A stretch of DNA of 64,000 nucleotides from Candidatus Eremiobacterota bacterium (GTDB taxonomy: Bacteria > Vulcanimicrobiota > CADAWZ01 > Ess09-12), in NCBI GenBank assembly GCA_031082125.1, contig JAVHLM010000025.1:56711-120710 (forward strand), read 5' to 3'. Both the position numbers and the translations under genes were made by a program. Below the pieces are notes generated by a model. The model made no database searches, had not been told where the DNA came from, and saw only the letters and a list, made by a program, of their open reading frames with translations. Shown here in pieces: positions 17,515 through 25,382 of this stretch (within the stretch, counting starts at the first letter, position 1; every line of letters starts with the position of its first letter).

Positions 17515-17570
17515 TGATAATATGTTATCACTTCTGTAATCATGATAACACATTATACCCTCACTGTCAA
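17515..17570 (-). promoter_or_regulatory. Toxin-antitoxin promoter with overlapping operator
   Basis: On the minus strand, TTGACA (17570-17565) and TATCAT (17547-17542) are 17 bases apart. TGATAACA (plus strand 17543-17550) overlaps the -10 and forms an inverted pair with TGTTATCA (17523-17530). The second site is also part of the palindrome TGATAA-TATG-TTATCA (17515-17530). This fits autorepression by the RHH antitoxin. Confidence 0.7.
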
Positions 17571-17580
17571 TCGCCGGTAC

Positions 17581-17609
17581 TTGAAGGTTCCCTGCCAATG
17601 CGCTATAAT
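17581..17609 (+). promoter_or_regulatory. Promoter of the kam gene cluster
   Basis: TTGAAG (17581-17586) and TATAAT (17604-17609) are 17 bases apart. Only seven bases separate the -10 from the ATG at 17617, so transcription would begin at or next to the start codon and give a leaderless mRNA. It is divergent from the toxin-antitoxin promoter, whose -35 lies 11 bases upstream. Confidence 0.6.
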
Positions 17610-17616
17610 ATCGTCA

Positions 17617-18669
17617 ATGACGATGAAAGACTCTCTTTATGATCTCGCAGCCGTCGGCAACGAGAAGGCCCTCTCGGTGATAGGACTGGCCAAGAACGTC
17701 GGTAAGACCACGACGCTCAACTACCTGATGAGCGAGGCATCGAAGCGGCCAGGCACAAGGCTCGGCATCTCATCAACGGGATGGGACGGGGAAGCCTTTG
17801 ATTCCATCACCGGCATGCCGAAGCCCCGCATCATCGTCCCGCGAGGCGCCGTCATCGCCACCACCGAGCACTGCCTGCCGCGCTCTCCCCTGCCCCACCG
17901 GGTCATCTCAAGGACCGGCATGCACACGAGCCTCGGCGACGTGGTGCTCATCGAGGCTCTTGAGGAAGGCAGAGTTGAGGTGGCAGGCCCCGTCACGGTC
18001 TCTGAGCTCATCGAGGTGAAGGAGATGATGCTCCGCGAGGGGTGCAGCCTCCTGCTCTTTGACGGCGCCATCAACAGGAAGGCATCATCATCGCCTGAGG
18101 TGTGCGGGGGCGCCATCGTTGCCACAGGACTCAATGCAGGGTATCATATCGACGACGTGAAGCGCACCACGTCCTTCTGGGTGGAGCTTTATTCACTGCC
18201 GCAGTGGGATGGGCCCCTGCCTCCCGAGGACAGGGATTTTCTCTTCCTCGATGAGAGGGGCGAAGAAGCTTATCGAATGACTTCCGGCTCATTCACTGCC
18301 GAAGGCGGCGGCACAAAGCCTCCAGGGAGGACTGCCTGCATCGCGGCGCCGGGAGCCTTCACCGACACTCTTGCCGGCTCCATGATCCCGTGGTCATCTC
18401 TCCCTCCCGTGGTGATCCGCGACACCACGGCCCTTTTCCTCACGCCGGCAATGCTCGGGAGGTTTAAAAAAAGGGGAGGTCGAATATTTCTTCGCAGAAA
18501 GACACAGGTTATGGCCTTCACAGTGAACCCCACGGCCGCCTCCGGGAGAAAATGGGACGCCGGGGAGTTCCTGGAGCTCATGGCGGAAGTATGCGCACCC
18601 TATCATGTATGGGATGTAGTATCAGGGAAAGGAATGATATCATGCAATGAGAGAAAAGCTCAGCCTTGA
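17617..18669 (+). CDS. kamB: Lysine 5,6-aminomutase reactivase subunit KamB-like ATP/GTP-binding protein
   Basis: 350 aa with an N-terminal P-loop in ALSVIGLAKNVGKTTTLNYL, matching the KamB start pattern (GMCKNAGKTT type). KamB works with KamC to restore inactivated lysine 5,6-aminomutase, whose B12 or PLP state is lost in turnover. The rest has no named domain. It overlaps kamD by 23 bases. No kamC gene is nearby, so the reactivase is incomplete in this window. ATGs at 17617 and 17623 both lie just after the TATAAT with no ribosome site, supporting leaderless translation. The identity rests on the P-loop pattern and context. Confidence 0.65.
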   Translation: MTMKDSLYDLAAVGNEKALSVIGLAKNVGKTTTLNYLMSEASKRPGTRLGISSTGWDGEAFDSITGMPKPRIIVPRGAVIATTEHCLPRSPLPHRVISRTGMHTSLGDVVLIEALEEGRVEVAGPVTVSELIEVKEMMLREGCSLLLFDGAINRKASSSPEVCGGAIVATGLNAGYHIDDVKRTTSFWVELYSLPQWDGPLPPEDRDFLFLDERGEEAYRMTSGSFTAEGGGTKPPGRTACIAAPGAFTDTLAGSMIPWSSLPPVVIRDTTALFLTPAMLGRFKKRGGRIFLRRKTQVMAFTVNPTAASGRKWDAGEFLELMAEVCAPYHVWDVVSGKGMISCNERKAQP

Positions 18670-20254
18670 CAGCAAGAAAATTGACGAGGCCCGCGCCATC
18701 GCTTCATCGATAGCCGACGGCGTTTATTCCACCATATCCGGATACAGCACCGAGACCATCGAGCGCACCATCGTAAGGATGCTGGGCGTTGATGGCATCG
18801 ATGACACAGGCGTTCCCCTTCCCAACGTGGTGGTGAGCTGGGCGAAGGACCAGGGGCTGCTCGGGGGAGGGATTGCCTCCATAATGGGAAGCCTCATGGC
18901 TTCGAAGGCCATCACGCCGCAGAGGGCTGCGGAGATCATCTCAAGCGGTGAAGCCGACTCCTCGCAGTGTGCCGAGGAGACGCCAGGCTGGAAAGAGGCC
19001 GTGGATCGCCACGCCAGGGAGACGGTGGCAAAAATCGTGGCCAACAGGGAGAAGCGGGCTTCCCTCATAGGCGATGTGGCAAGGGAGGAGACACCATACC
19101 TCTACTGTATTGTCGCCACGGGCAATATTCATGAGGACGTGGTGCAGGCCCAGGCGGCGGCTTACCAGGGGGCGCAGATTATCGCCGTCATCCGCTCCAC
19201 AGCCCAGAGCCTCCTGGATTATGTGCCCCACGGTGCCACCACCGAGGGGTTTGGCGGCACCTATGCCACCCGTGAGAATTTCAGGATCATGCGCAAAGCC
19301 CTCGATGAGGCCGGCGAGAAACTCGGGCGTTACGTGAGGCTCGTCAATTACTGCTCAGGCCTCTGCATGCCCGAGATTGCAGCGATGGGCGCCCTGGAGC
19401 GCCTGGATATGATGCTGAACGATGCACTCTACGGCATCATTTTCCGGGACATCAATATGCTCCGCACTTTTACCGATCAGCACTTCTCCAGGCGCATCAA
19501 CGCATTTGCCAATATCGTCATCAACACGGGCGAGGACAACTACCTCACGACGGCCGACGCCTTCGACGAGGCCCACACGGTCCTCGCATCGCAGTTCATC
19601 AACGAGCAGTTCGCGAAGCGCGCCGGCCTTGCCGAGGAACAGATGGGCCTGGGCCACGCCTTCGAGATGCACCCGCTCCTCGAGAACGGCTTTCTCTTTG
19701 AGGTGGCGCAGGCGCAGATGGCCCGCGAGATATTCCCGCGCCATCCCCTCAAGTATATGCCTCCCACCAAGTTCATGACGGGCAACATTTTCAGGGGCCA
19801 CGTGCAGGATGCCCTTTTCATGCAGGTCTCGGTCCTCACGGGGCAGACCATCCATCTGCTGGGAATGCTCACTGAGGCACTCCATACTCCCCATATCCAG
19901 GACCGCTTCCTCTCCATCGAAGCGGCGAAATACGTGCGTACCAATGCCCTCTACATGAGCGAAGACCTCCTCTTCAAGGAGAACGGCATCATGCAGGGGC
20001 GGGCCAGGGAAGTGCTGAACAAGGGGCTGGCTCTCCTCAGGGAAGTGGAGGGCAAGGGGCTCTTCAGGACCCTCGAGGAAGGAATCTTCGCCGGGATAAA
20101 GCGCCCCCGCGACGGGGGAAAGGGCAGGGACGGCGTCTTTGAGAAGGGAACGGGCTACTACAATCCCTTCGACAGCCTCCTCGAAACATTCGGGAAGCTC
20201 CCGCCGCCGCTCTTCATAGAGCCTGTTCTTGCAGGCAAGGAGGTGTGCCAGTGA
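18647..20254 (+). CDS. kamD: Lysine 5,6-aminomutase alpha subunit (beta-lysine mutase)
   Basis: 535 aa, the normal size for KamD, with long conserved stretches such as LPNVVVSWAKDQG, GHAFEMHPLLENGFLFE and HPLKYMPPTKFMTGNIFRGH. The alpha subunit is the TIM barrel of this adenosylcobalamin- and PLP-dependent enzyme, which moves the terminal amino group of D-lysine or beta-lysine to the next carbon. It is followed by kamE with a GTGA overlap. The cytoplasmic complex would feed 3,5-diaminohexanoate to Kdd (not in this window) and then Kce. Confidence 0.95.
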   Translation: MREKLSLDSKKIDEARAIASSIADGVYSTISGYSTETIERTIVRMLGVDGIDDTGVPLPNVVVSWAKDQGLLGGGIASIMGSLMASKAITPQRAAEIISSGEADSSQCAEETPGWKEAVDRHARETVAKIVANREKRASLIGDVAREETPYLYCIVATGNIHEDVVQAQAAAYQGAQIIAVIRSTAQSLLDYVPHGATTEGFGGTYATRENFRIMRKALDEAGEKLGRYVRLVNYCSGLCMPEIAAMGALERLDMMLNDALYGIIFRDINMLRTFTDQHFSRRINAFANIVINTGEDNYLTTADAFDEAHTVLASQFINEQFAKRAGLAEEQMGLGHAFEMHPLLENGFLFEVAQAQMAREIFPRHPLKYMPPTKFMTGNIFRGHVQDALFMQVSVLTGQTIHLLGMLTEALHTPHIQDRFLSIEAAKYVRTNALYMSEDLLFKENGIMQGRAREVLNKGLALLREVEGKGLFRTLEEGIFAGIKRPRDGGKGRDGVFEKGTGYYNPFDSLLETFGKLPPPLFIEPVLAGKEVCQ

Positions 20255-21000
20255 ACATCGATATTCATGCCCTCAAGCCTTTCGGCGACACTCTCGGGGA
20301 CGGCTCCATGCAGATCTCCTTCACCCTTCCCATAGAAAAGTCCGACAAATCGGCGGAAGCTGCCAAGACCCTCGCCTCAAAGATGGGCCTTGACGAGGTC
20401 TACGTGGCCCACGAGGAGCAGATTGCCCCGCAGTTTACCTTTTTCGTCGTATACGGAAGGTGCCTCCACAGCGTTGACCTTGACAAGATCACTCCCTCAT
20501 CGGCGTCGGTGGAGGCCATGGAGTTCAATGAGATTAATGATTTCATAAAAAAAGAGATCGGGAGAGCCCTCCGTGTGGTGGGTGCCTGTATAGAGACCGA
20601 CGCCCATACTGTGGGTATTGACGCCATCCTGAACATGAAAGGCTGTGCCGGCGATTACGGCCTTGAGCGCTACTCAAAGTTCGAGGTGAAAAACATGGGC
20701 GCCCAGGTGAAATGCGAGGCCCTCATCGCCGAAGCCGTAAATTATGATGCCGATGCTATTCTTGTCTCCACAATCGTGACGCAGAAAGACATTCATATTC
20801 ACCACCTTACGAAGCTCATCGACATGCTTGAAGCCGAAAAGCTCCGCAACCGCTTCCTGCTCATCGTGGGGGGGCCCAGGATAAGCCATGGCCTTGCGAA
20901 AGAGCTCGGGTACGACGCCGGCTTCGGGAGGGGCACCCTCCCCTCACAGGTGGCCACTTACCTTGCCCAGGAGATGAAATCGCGCCTCGCCGGCAAATAA
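20251..21000 (+). CDS. kamE: Lysine 5,6-aminomutase beta subunit (B12-binding)
   Basis: 249 aa. A GTG at 20251 lies 6 bases after AAGGAGGT; the GTG at 20245 is too close to it. D117-A-H119-T-V-G122 is the DxHxxG motif whose His replaces dimethylbenzimidazole on cobalt. K130 in NMKGCAGDYGLERY corresponds to the PLP-binding lysine of KamE. ILVST and GGP strands complete the Rossmann fold. All catalytic parts are intact. The start overlaps the kamD stop. Confidence 0.95.
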   Translation: MNIDIHALKPFGDTLGDGSMQISFTLPIEKSDKSAEAAKTLASKMGLDEVYVAHEEQIAPQFTFFVVYGRCLHSVDLDKITPSSASVEAMEFNEINDFIKKEIGRALRVVGACIETDAHTVGIDAILNMKGCAGDYGLERYSKFEVKNMGAQVKCEALIAEAVNYDADAILVSTIVTQKDIHIHHLTKLIDMLEAEKLRNRFLLIVGGPRISHGLAKELGYDAGFGRGTLPSQVATYLAQEMKSRLAGK

Positions 21001-21014
21001 CCAAGGAGGACCCT

Positions 21015-21830
21015 ATGGAAAAGCTCATTATAACCGTTGCCCCCGTGGGAGCGGAGGTTACGCGGAACGACAATCCCCACCTTCCCCTCACGCCTGAAGA
21101 AATCGCCATGGAAGCCGAGCGCTGCCGCAGGGCCGGCGCCTCCATCGCCCATATCCATGCCCGTGACAAAAAAGGATGCGCCACGCAGGACAGGGAGGTG
21201 TACCGGCAGATAATCGACGAGGTAAAGAAGCGGACCGACATCATCGTCCAGGTCTCGACAGGGGGCGCCGTGGGCATGAAGCCCGAGGAGCGCATCGCCC
21301 CCGTAAGCCTGAGGCCCGAGATGTGCACCCTTACAACGGGCACCTGCAATTTCGGCCCCGATGTCTTTATGAATACCCTCCCTGATATCGAGTTCTTCTG
21401 CGCCGAGATCAGGAAATACGGCGTCCTCCCCGAGATGGAGATCTTTGATTACGGGATGATTTCCAACGCCCTGAACCTGATCAAGAAAGAGCTTGTGCCG
21501 AGGAAGGTGAACTTCGATTTTGTGCTGGGCGTGCCGGGGGCCCTCATGGGCTCGGCCAAGGCCCTGGTGGTCCTCTCCGAGGAGGTGCCGAAAGACTGCA
21601 CGTGGACCGTGGCGGGAATCGGCCGCTTCGAGCTTCCCCTGGCCGTCATGGCCATCACCATGGGGGGAAATGTGCGCGTGGGCTTCGAGGATAATATATA
21701 TTACTCCAAGGGAGTGCCGGCCGAGAGCAACGCCCAGCTTGTGGAGCGCATCGTGCGCATTGCCCGCGAGTGCGGCCGAGAGGTGGCAACACCCGGTGAG
21801 GCCCGCTCGATCCTGGGCCTGAAGGGGTAA
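21015..21830 (+). CDS. kce: 3-keto-5-aminohexanoate cleavage enzyme (BKACE family)
   Basis: 271 aa with the BKACE zinc site: H46 and H48 in HIHARD and E225 in VGFEDN, which agree with the zinc ligands known for Kce. The TGGAVGMKPEERIAP and MCTLTTGTCNFG segments are typical. Kce joins acetyl-CoA and 3-keto-5-aminohexanoate to give acetoacetate and 3-aminobutyryl-CoA. A strong AAGGAGG site precedes the ATG, 14 bases after kamE. BKACE proteins vary in substrate, but the position after kamDE makes Kce by far the likeliest. Confidence 0.9.
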   Translation: MEKLIITVAPVGAEVTRNDNPHLPLTPEEIAMEAERCRRAGASIAHIHARDKKGCATQDREVYRQIIDEVKKRTDIIVQVSTGGAVGMKPEERIAPVSLRPEMCTLTTGTCNFGPDVFMNTLPDIEFFCAEIRKYGVLPEMEIFDYGMISNALNLIKKELVPRKVNFDFVLGVPGALMGSAKALVVLSEEVPKDCTWTVAGIGRFELPLAVMAITMGGNVRVGFEDNIYYSKGVPAESNAQLVERIVRIARECGREVATPGEARSILGLKG

Positions 21831-21846
21831 AACCTATTGGCTGAAC

Positions 21847-23991
21847 TTAAAAAAAGCTCACGAGGCTTATGAGCAGCACAAGAAACATGATGCTGGGCCA
21901 GTAAAGAAGCTTGGGGATGAGGCAGTGCTCGTAGTGGATGAACCTGCTCTCGCTCTTCCCGGTAAACAGGAAGGCGATGATGACGACCTCAAGAAGCACG
22001 AAGTACGTGATGAAATAAAAGTTCTCTATGAAGGTGATGCCGGTGACGGCCAGCTCGCTTCTCAGGTTGGACTGGGAGAGAATGGTGGAGAAGAAGAAGG
22101 TGATGGCTGTGCCCACGACGCCCAGGCCGCTCAGGCCGAAGGACTTCCTTCTCTCCTCTTCCGTAGTGAAGGTGAGCTGCACCACGAAAAGCATGGAGAG
22201 CATGATGAGCAGGGGGAAGATCTTTGAGACAAAAGGCGTCGCGAAGTTCCGCTTCTCGATGAGGTGATAATATAGCTCAGGGTAGACCACCCCGGGGCTG
22301 TTGCTCACAATGCCCAGATTGGTGGTGCTTGACACAGGCGTCATTTCAAAATAGCTCACAAGGTGCGTGTATCCGGGCAGCACAAGGCCTTCCTGTATCC
22401 CGGGCAGCAGGAAGGGGGAGAGGAAGTTGTATGAGGCAATGTCAGGCACGGCAATGACGTTCCTGTAATGCTCCCTGTGCCTTATCCAGAGCCAGATGTC
22501 CGGCCTGTCGAAAGGATACTTCATGTAGTCAAAATATTCCCTCACCTCGGCCTCAAACTGCCAGCCCACCGTCTCAATGTCATTGCTGCTGTCGCGGTAG
22601 GCCTCCTGGATTTTCAGGGTCTGAGCCTCGGGGAAAGTGAAGCCCCTGGCAAGGCCGTCCTGATCCCCTTTCCGGTATTTCTGCCAGAGATACCCCGTTA
22701 TGGCGACATTATTGGCGCCCTTGAACTCCAGCGACTGAATCGAAAGGCCCGTGGGGATGAAGATCGGCGCGGTTCTCCGCGTCTCCCTCGAGAATTCCCT
22801 GTATTCGTTGAGAAAAGAATACAGGCCGAGGTTATTGGTGATTATCCTGGTTCTGTCATTGTGATAGGGCGACAAGTTGAGCTCAATAGACCAGATATAG
22901 CAGGTAGCGGCTATGCAGAGGAGCGAGAATATGATGGAGCCTCCCCAGAGCGATGCTGTCTCGAACCTGTAGGCCCTGAGAAGAAGCATTGAAAGGAAGA
23001 AGAGAAAAGACGCCGCAGCCAGTGCCATAAGAATGCTGAGGCGCCTGCGGGTGGTCTCGTTGATGCTGAACTGATGGGACATGAACACCGAGCCCAGCCG
23101 CCACCCTGCTGAAGGCACAGACTCAAAGAAAATCCAGACTACCTGCCTTATGTCCTTGTCAAAGCCCTGGAACTGGAAGCGCTCGTTGTTCAGGGCCAGC
23201 CTGCTTGCCTCAGCAACCTCAGGCTGCTTCGTCTCCCTGGCAAAATCAAAGATGGAGATCCTTTTTGTCACGAGCTCGGGAACGGGGGCATATACAAATA
23301 TGCCTTTCTGGTTGATAAGAAACATGTAAGCCACATTTCCCGTCATGGAAGAGCTTATCAGGTCATTGAGCCCATCAGCGGGAAGCGACACCCGGATCAC
23401 CCCCGGGCTGCCGCCATCGGCTGTTTTCGGGAGAGGACAGGCATAATCAATCATCATGCTGTTTGTCACCTTGTCCAGGTAAGGCACAGACCATTGCGCG
23501 CCGTGAATATAGGGGTTCTGAAACCATTCCATGGTGGTGTAGTCCTCAAGGGCTCCCCCGTCATAGAATTTCCCCCCCCCTCTTTCACGGCTGCTGTGGG
23601 GAGCGTAAAGCCGCTGCGCCTCAGACTTCGCGAAGGGACCATAGGCTATCCCCGCGCGGAATACCCTTGGGTGCCCTGAAAGAATGCCTTCCAGGCGCTT
23701 GCGCAGAGCTTCGTCATCAAGTCCCATGAGCCGGGGATCCGATGCCAGGGCCTTCACCTCATTTTCTATAAGGGAGAGTTTCTTTTGAATCTTCCCTGCA
23801 ATCAACCGCGTGTCGTTAATCGAGGCTTTTTTTGCCTTCCGCTCTGCCTCGATCTTGCTTTTTTCAAAGAAATACAGAAGAAAGCAGAATACAGCGAAGC
23901 TTATAATAGTGAGGATCAGGAAAACACGCGACAGGGATCTTTGCTTTTCCTCGCTCTGGGGTGCTTCAGCGGGAGAGGTTGTCTCGCTCAT
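21847..23991 (-). CDS. Cache-domain protein fused to a pentameric ligand-gated ion channel-like subunit, 714 aa
   Basis: Order: cytoplasmic N-terminus; TM1 about 22-42; an extracytoplasmic region of dCache type 45-315 (GIFVYAPVP, MMIDYACPLP); TM2 318-338; TM3 348-368; an extracytoplasmic beta domain 405-585; four helices at about 588-607, 620-638, 648-677 and 692-713. In the beta domain, ITGYLWQKY and KYPFDRPDIWLWI (492-503) match the channel beta-2 strand and the pro-loop signature (YPFD.Q in other members; here P replaces Q). Between M2 and M3, SNL and TG plus YFVLLEVV resemble GLIC. The topology is consistent: both sensor regions face out. Probably a small-molecule-gated cation or anion channel with an added Cache ligand site. 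A TATAAT lies six bases before the ATG, so the mRNA may be leaderless. Confidence 0.75.
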   Translation of the reverse strand: MSETTSPAEAPQSEEKQRSLSRVFLILTIISFAVFCFLLYFFEKSKIEAERKAKKASINDTRLIAGKIQKKLSLIENEVKALASDPRLMGLDDEALRKRLEGILSGHPRVFRAGIAYGPFAKSEAQRLYAPHSSRERGGGKFYDGGALEDYTTMEWFQNPYIHGAQWSVPYLDKVTNSMMIDYACPLPKTADGGSPGVIRVSLPADGLNDLISSSMTGNVAYMFLINQKGIFVYAPVPELVTKRISIFDFARETKQPEVAEASRLALNNERFQFQGFDKDIRQVVWIFFESVPSAGWRLGSVFMSHQFSINETTRRRLSILMALAAASFLFFLSMLLLRAYRFETASLWGGSIIFSLLCIAATCYIWSIELNLSPYHNDRTRIITNNLGLYSFLNEYREFSRETRRTAPIFIPTGLSIQSLEFKGANNVAITGYLWQKYRKGDQDGLARGFTFPEAQTLKIQEAYRDSSNDIETVGWQFEAEVREYFDYMKYPFDRPDIWLWIRHREHYRNVIAVPDIASYNFLSPFLLPGIQEGLVLPGYTHLVSYFEMTPVSSTTNLGIVSNSPGVVYPELYYHLIEKRNFATPFVSKIFPLLIMLSMLFVVQLTFTTEEERRKSFGLSGLGVVGTAITFFFSTILSQSNLRSELAVTGITFIENFYFITYFVLLEVVIIAFLFTGKSESRFIHYEHCLIPKLLYWPSIMFLVLLISLVSFF

Positions 23992-23997
23992 ACGGAG

Positions 23998-24003
23998 ATT
24001 ATA
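23998..24003 (-). promoter_or_regulatory. -10 box abutting the start codon of the channel-like gene
   Basis: TATAAT on the minus strand ends six bases before the ATG at 23991. A possible -35, TTGCAC, lies 17 bases upstream. There is no Shine-Dalgarno. A transcript from here would start at or next to the ATG. Confidence 0.5.
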
Positions 24004-24056
24004 TCATTCCCCCCGGGCCTGTGCAAGTATGGCCGGGAATTTGTTAACATCCTGTT

Positions 24057-24195
24057 CACTTGACATGCCGGATAGATCGAGTAGAATAGAAGTATCGATG
24101 AGAGCGGGGTGGGATATTTTCCTCGGAATCGCTCGTTATGCAGCAGGATTTACCGCCACTTGACATTTCTGCAATATCGAGTAAAATAGCAGTAT
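24057..24195 (+). promoter_or_regulatory. Two near-identical promoters exactly 100 bp apart
   Basis: 24057-24095 and 24157-24195 match at 31 of 39 positions. Each has CACTTGACAT (-35), then ATCGAGTA with a TAGAAT (24082-24087) or TAAAAT (24182-24187) -10 box at 16-base spacing, then AATAG.AGTAT around the start site. Conservation beyond the two hexamers suggests a bound regulator or a recent duplication. They read toward the PilZ gene at 24255. The first could make a 21-codon ORF (24098-24163) whose stop lies in the second -35. Confidence 0.65.
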
Positions 24196-24254
24196 GGGGG
24201 CATGGGGAAGCGGGTAATTTTTTACCAATTTCTCCGATACTACAAGACAGAGCC

Positions 24255-24599
24255 ATGAGTCACCGCACCGACAGGAGAAAGTTTCCTCGCACTCCAATGC
24301 TTTCCCTTGCGTTTCTCGAGCTGGACGGCAAGGAAAGCGTCATCCCGGGAATTGTGGTGGACGTGAGCCTGGGTGGCATGAAGATACTCACCCAGATGCC
24401 TGTCGAATGCGACGGGGACCTCGCCATAGTCATTGAATACGAGGGAAAAAAGAGGCTTTCCATACCCGGGAGACTCATGTGGCAGCAGAAAATGGAAGTC
24501 CTCAGGCAGTTCAGCTTCGGCATCGAGCACATAAATGGCGTGGAGTTCAAGCTTCCGCCGGAAGAGATTCGCGAGATTGTCTTTGAGGAGCTTCTGTAA
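24255..24599 (+). CDS. PilZ-domain protein (c-di-GMP binding), 114 aa
   Basis: The start MSHRTDRRKFPRTPMLSLAF has the RxxxR motif and VDVSLGGMKI has the D/NxSxxG motif of PilZ, so c-di-GMP should bind. There is one domain only, typical of an adaptor acting on a separate target. The start at 24255 was chosen because the longer frame from 24138 crosses the second promoter. A GGDEF cyclase is encoded at 57488-59239. The TPR gene follows after 36 bases. Confidence 0.85.
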   Translation: MSHRTDRRKFPRTPMLSLAFLELDGKESVIPGIVVDVSLGGMKILTQMPVECDGDLAIVIEYEGKKRLSIPGRLMWQQKMEVLRQFSFGIEHINGVEFKLPPEEIREIVFEELL

Positions 24600-24635
24600 C
24601 GGGATAAGCGGCCGGACCGATGGGAGGGGATCACT

Positions 24636-25295
24636 ATGATGAGCATGAACAAGAAGATACTCATAGGGCTGTTTCTGGCAGTTTTTATCGCTCTGCTCTA
24701 TCAGTATTTCAACTTTCAATACAGCGATCTCAAGACTATGAATACCGTACTTGCCATATCGGCGATGCTCCTTGCGGTATCCCTCTCCGAGGGATACCGG
24801 GAGAGCAAGGATCTCTATAAAAACCTTCTCTCCGAGGCCGACTGGTACTTTAAGAACAATAATGCCATGAGGGCACGACAGATTTTCGAGTCCCTCGTGA
24901 AAATAAAGCCCAGGTCCTACGAGGCCCTTCTCGGTCTGGGCCAGTGCAACAGGATTCTGAGAGAGGTAAGAACGGCTGAGCAGATCTTCAAGAGGGCCAT
25001 AAAACTGGAGCCTGAACGCCATGAAGCATATCTCTTCCTTGGTATCACGCAGTTCAATATGAAGCAGACCGGCGAGGCGCTCATGGCATTCAAGAAGGCA
25101 AAGATGCTCCATCCTTTCGATGCCGACGTCTACTATTTCATGGCGAAGCTCTATGAAAGGCTCAGGGACAGCGAAGACGCCATCTCCCACTACAAGGCTT
25201 ACCTCGAGCTGAATCCCAATACCAGGAACGGCGTGGAAGTCACCGAGAGGATCAAGCGTCTCGAGGCCGGCATCGCAACTCCCGCGGAAGTCTGA
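24636..25295 (+). CDS. Membrane-anchored TPR protein, 219 aa
   Basis: Two N-terminal hydrophobic helices (about 7-25 and 36-52) are followed by about four tetratricopeptide repeats with the usual small and aromatic pattern (AEQIFKRAIKLEPERHEAYLFLG, here spaced over residues 95-200). It is a scaffold facing the cytoplasm if both helices span. GGGAGGGGATCACT precedes the ATG. Likely cotranscribed with the PilZ gene. Confidence 0.8.
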   Translation: MMSMNKKILIGLFLAVFIALLYQYFNFQYSDLKTMNTVLAISAMLLAVSLSEGYRESKDLYKNLLSEADWYFKNNNAMRARQIFESLVKIKPRSYEALLGLGQCNRILREVRTAEQIFKRAIKLEPERHEAYLFLGITQFNMKQTGEALMAFKKAKMLHPFDADVYYFMAKLYERLRDSEDAISHYKAYLELNPNTRNGVEVTERIKRLEAGIATPAEV

Positions 25296-25382
25296 AAACA
25301 CGCCTTTCTGCTGCCCCTGCCGATATTATCACGGCCTCTTATTAGTACACAGGTCTTTTTGATTCCATGACATAATTTCGTT

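Noticed and set aside
24042..24057. TTAACA and TTCACT 11 bp apart upstream of the PilZ promoters
   Set aside because: Two units only; may be chance in a short AT-rich gap.
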